DNA of 5,794 bases from assembly GCA_937128575.1 (NCBI GenBank), contig CAKZMN010000210.1, forward strand, positions 1 to 5,794. The letters run 5' to 3'. The notes beneath the pieces were generated by a model. The model did not search any database, was not told the DNA's origin, and saw only the letters and a program-made list of their open reading frames with translations. Positions 5,619-5,794 of the stretch are shown piece after piece. The DNA comes from an uncultured Alphaproteobacteria bacterium. Lineage in GTDB: Bacteria; Pseudomonadota; Alphaproteobacteria; Micavibrionales; Micavibrionaceae. The translations under genes and the position numbers were made by a program. How positions within the stretch are numbered: the stretch's first letter is position 1; each line of letters starts with the position of its first letter.

Positions 5619-5794
5619 AACTCTGCTTTATATCCTCATCTTTGTTAACGCGGCGCTCTTTTTTAAAATCTTCGCTCTTACGCCGGCGGTTTGGGCCAAA
5701 AAAATCAGCCGTTTTAACGAACGGTCTTGGGTGTTCAATCACATGCTGAATTCTGTTCGCCAGCTTTTCAGCGGACAAGGGCTTCACCAAAACC
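5602..5794 (-). CDS. Response regulator receiver protein (partial, C-terminal 63 residues)
   Basis: The frame is open to the right edge, and only the C-terminal 63 residues are visible. They begin VLVKPLSAEKLANRIQHVIE, which is beta5-alpha5 of a receiver domain with the conserved Lys-Pro. There follow HPRPFVKTADFFGPNRRRK (20-38 of the visible part) and a short highly charged tail ending SYEVQD. The 'RPFV....ffGP.RRR' extension is typical of alphaproteobacterial stand-alone receiver proteins of about 130-200 residues without a DNA-binding domain. The Asp phosphorylation site lies outside the window, so competence cannot be judged, but the switch Lys is kept, unlike in the neighbouring pseudo-receiver. 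The TTG at 5790 that could be read as a start is just Leu in 'VLVKP'. The gene ends inside the Hpt-like gene (17-bp overlap), so the two form an operon in which this one comes first. Confidence 0.85.
   Translation of the reverse strand, partial: VLVKPLSAEKLANRIQHVIEHPRPFVKTADFFGPNRRRKSEDFKKERRVNKDEDIKQSYEVQD

Noticed and set aside
5602..5790. Separate 62-aa protein starting at TTG 5790
   Set aside because: The frame stays open to the window edge and the supposed start is the Leu codon of 'VLVKP' in a receiver domain, so this is the tail of a longer gene.
1..5794. CRISPR array, insertion sequence, prophage or toxin-antitoxin module
   Set aside because: I saw no regularly spaced direct repeats, no transposase or integrase fragment, no terminal inverted repeats and no small toxin-antitoxin pair.

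Overview
The window looks like a chromosomal segment of an alphaproteobacterium. The best evidence is a CpdR-type single-domain response regulator, a protein of the CckA-ChpT cell-cycle phosphorelay that is essentially confined to that class. Receiver proteins with the alphaproteobacterial tail 'RPFV...FFGPNRRR' point the same way. I cannot name the genus. The left part appears moderately GC-rich, and the far right is visibly more AT-rich.

Layout. On the minus strand, an RluD-like 23S rRNA pseudouridine synthase (1-955, running off the left edge) lies directly downstream of a secreted, probably beta-propeller protein of unknown function (967-2328); the two are tightly coupled. A 69-bp divergent intergenic region leads to a plus-strand pair: a GT4-family glycosyltransferase (2398-3441) and, 10 bp later, cpdR (3452-3817). 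A tRNA-Val(GAC) gene with encoded CCA follows (3893-3967). Its likely -35 box overlaps the cpdR stop codon, and its leader holds a long inverted repeat. After about 100 bp comes a 341-aa protein (4074-5099) with a degenerate receiver domain, a proline-rich linker and an unrecognised helical C-terminal domain. Convergent to it on the minus strand is a two-gene unit: a response regulator whose C-terminus is visible (5602-5794, running off the right edge), overlapping by 17 bp a 167-aa helical protein (5115-5618) that resembles an Hpt domain with the phosphorylatable histidine replaced by asparagine.

How the genes may work together. RluD, the tRNA and probably the glycosyltransferase are housekeeping genes (ribosome modification, translation, envelope or lipid glycosylation). 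CpdR would link to ClpXP-dependent proteolysis in the cell cycle. The right third is the most unusual part. A pseudo-receiver lacking both the phosphoacceptor aspartate and the conserved lysine faces an apparently conventional receiver protein and a His-less Hpt-like protein. This suggests a signalling module in which part of a phosphorelay has been converted to phosphorylation-independent protein interaction. The residue losses are read from the sequence. The family assignment of the Hpt-like protein and the proposed module are inference.
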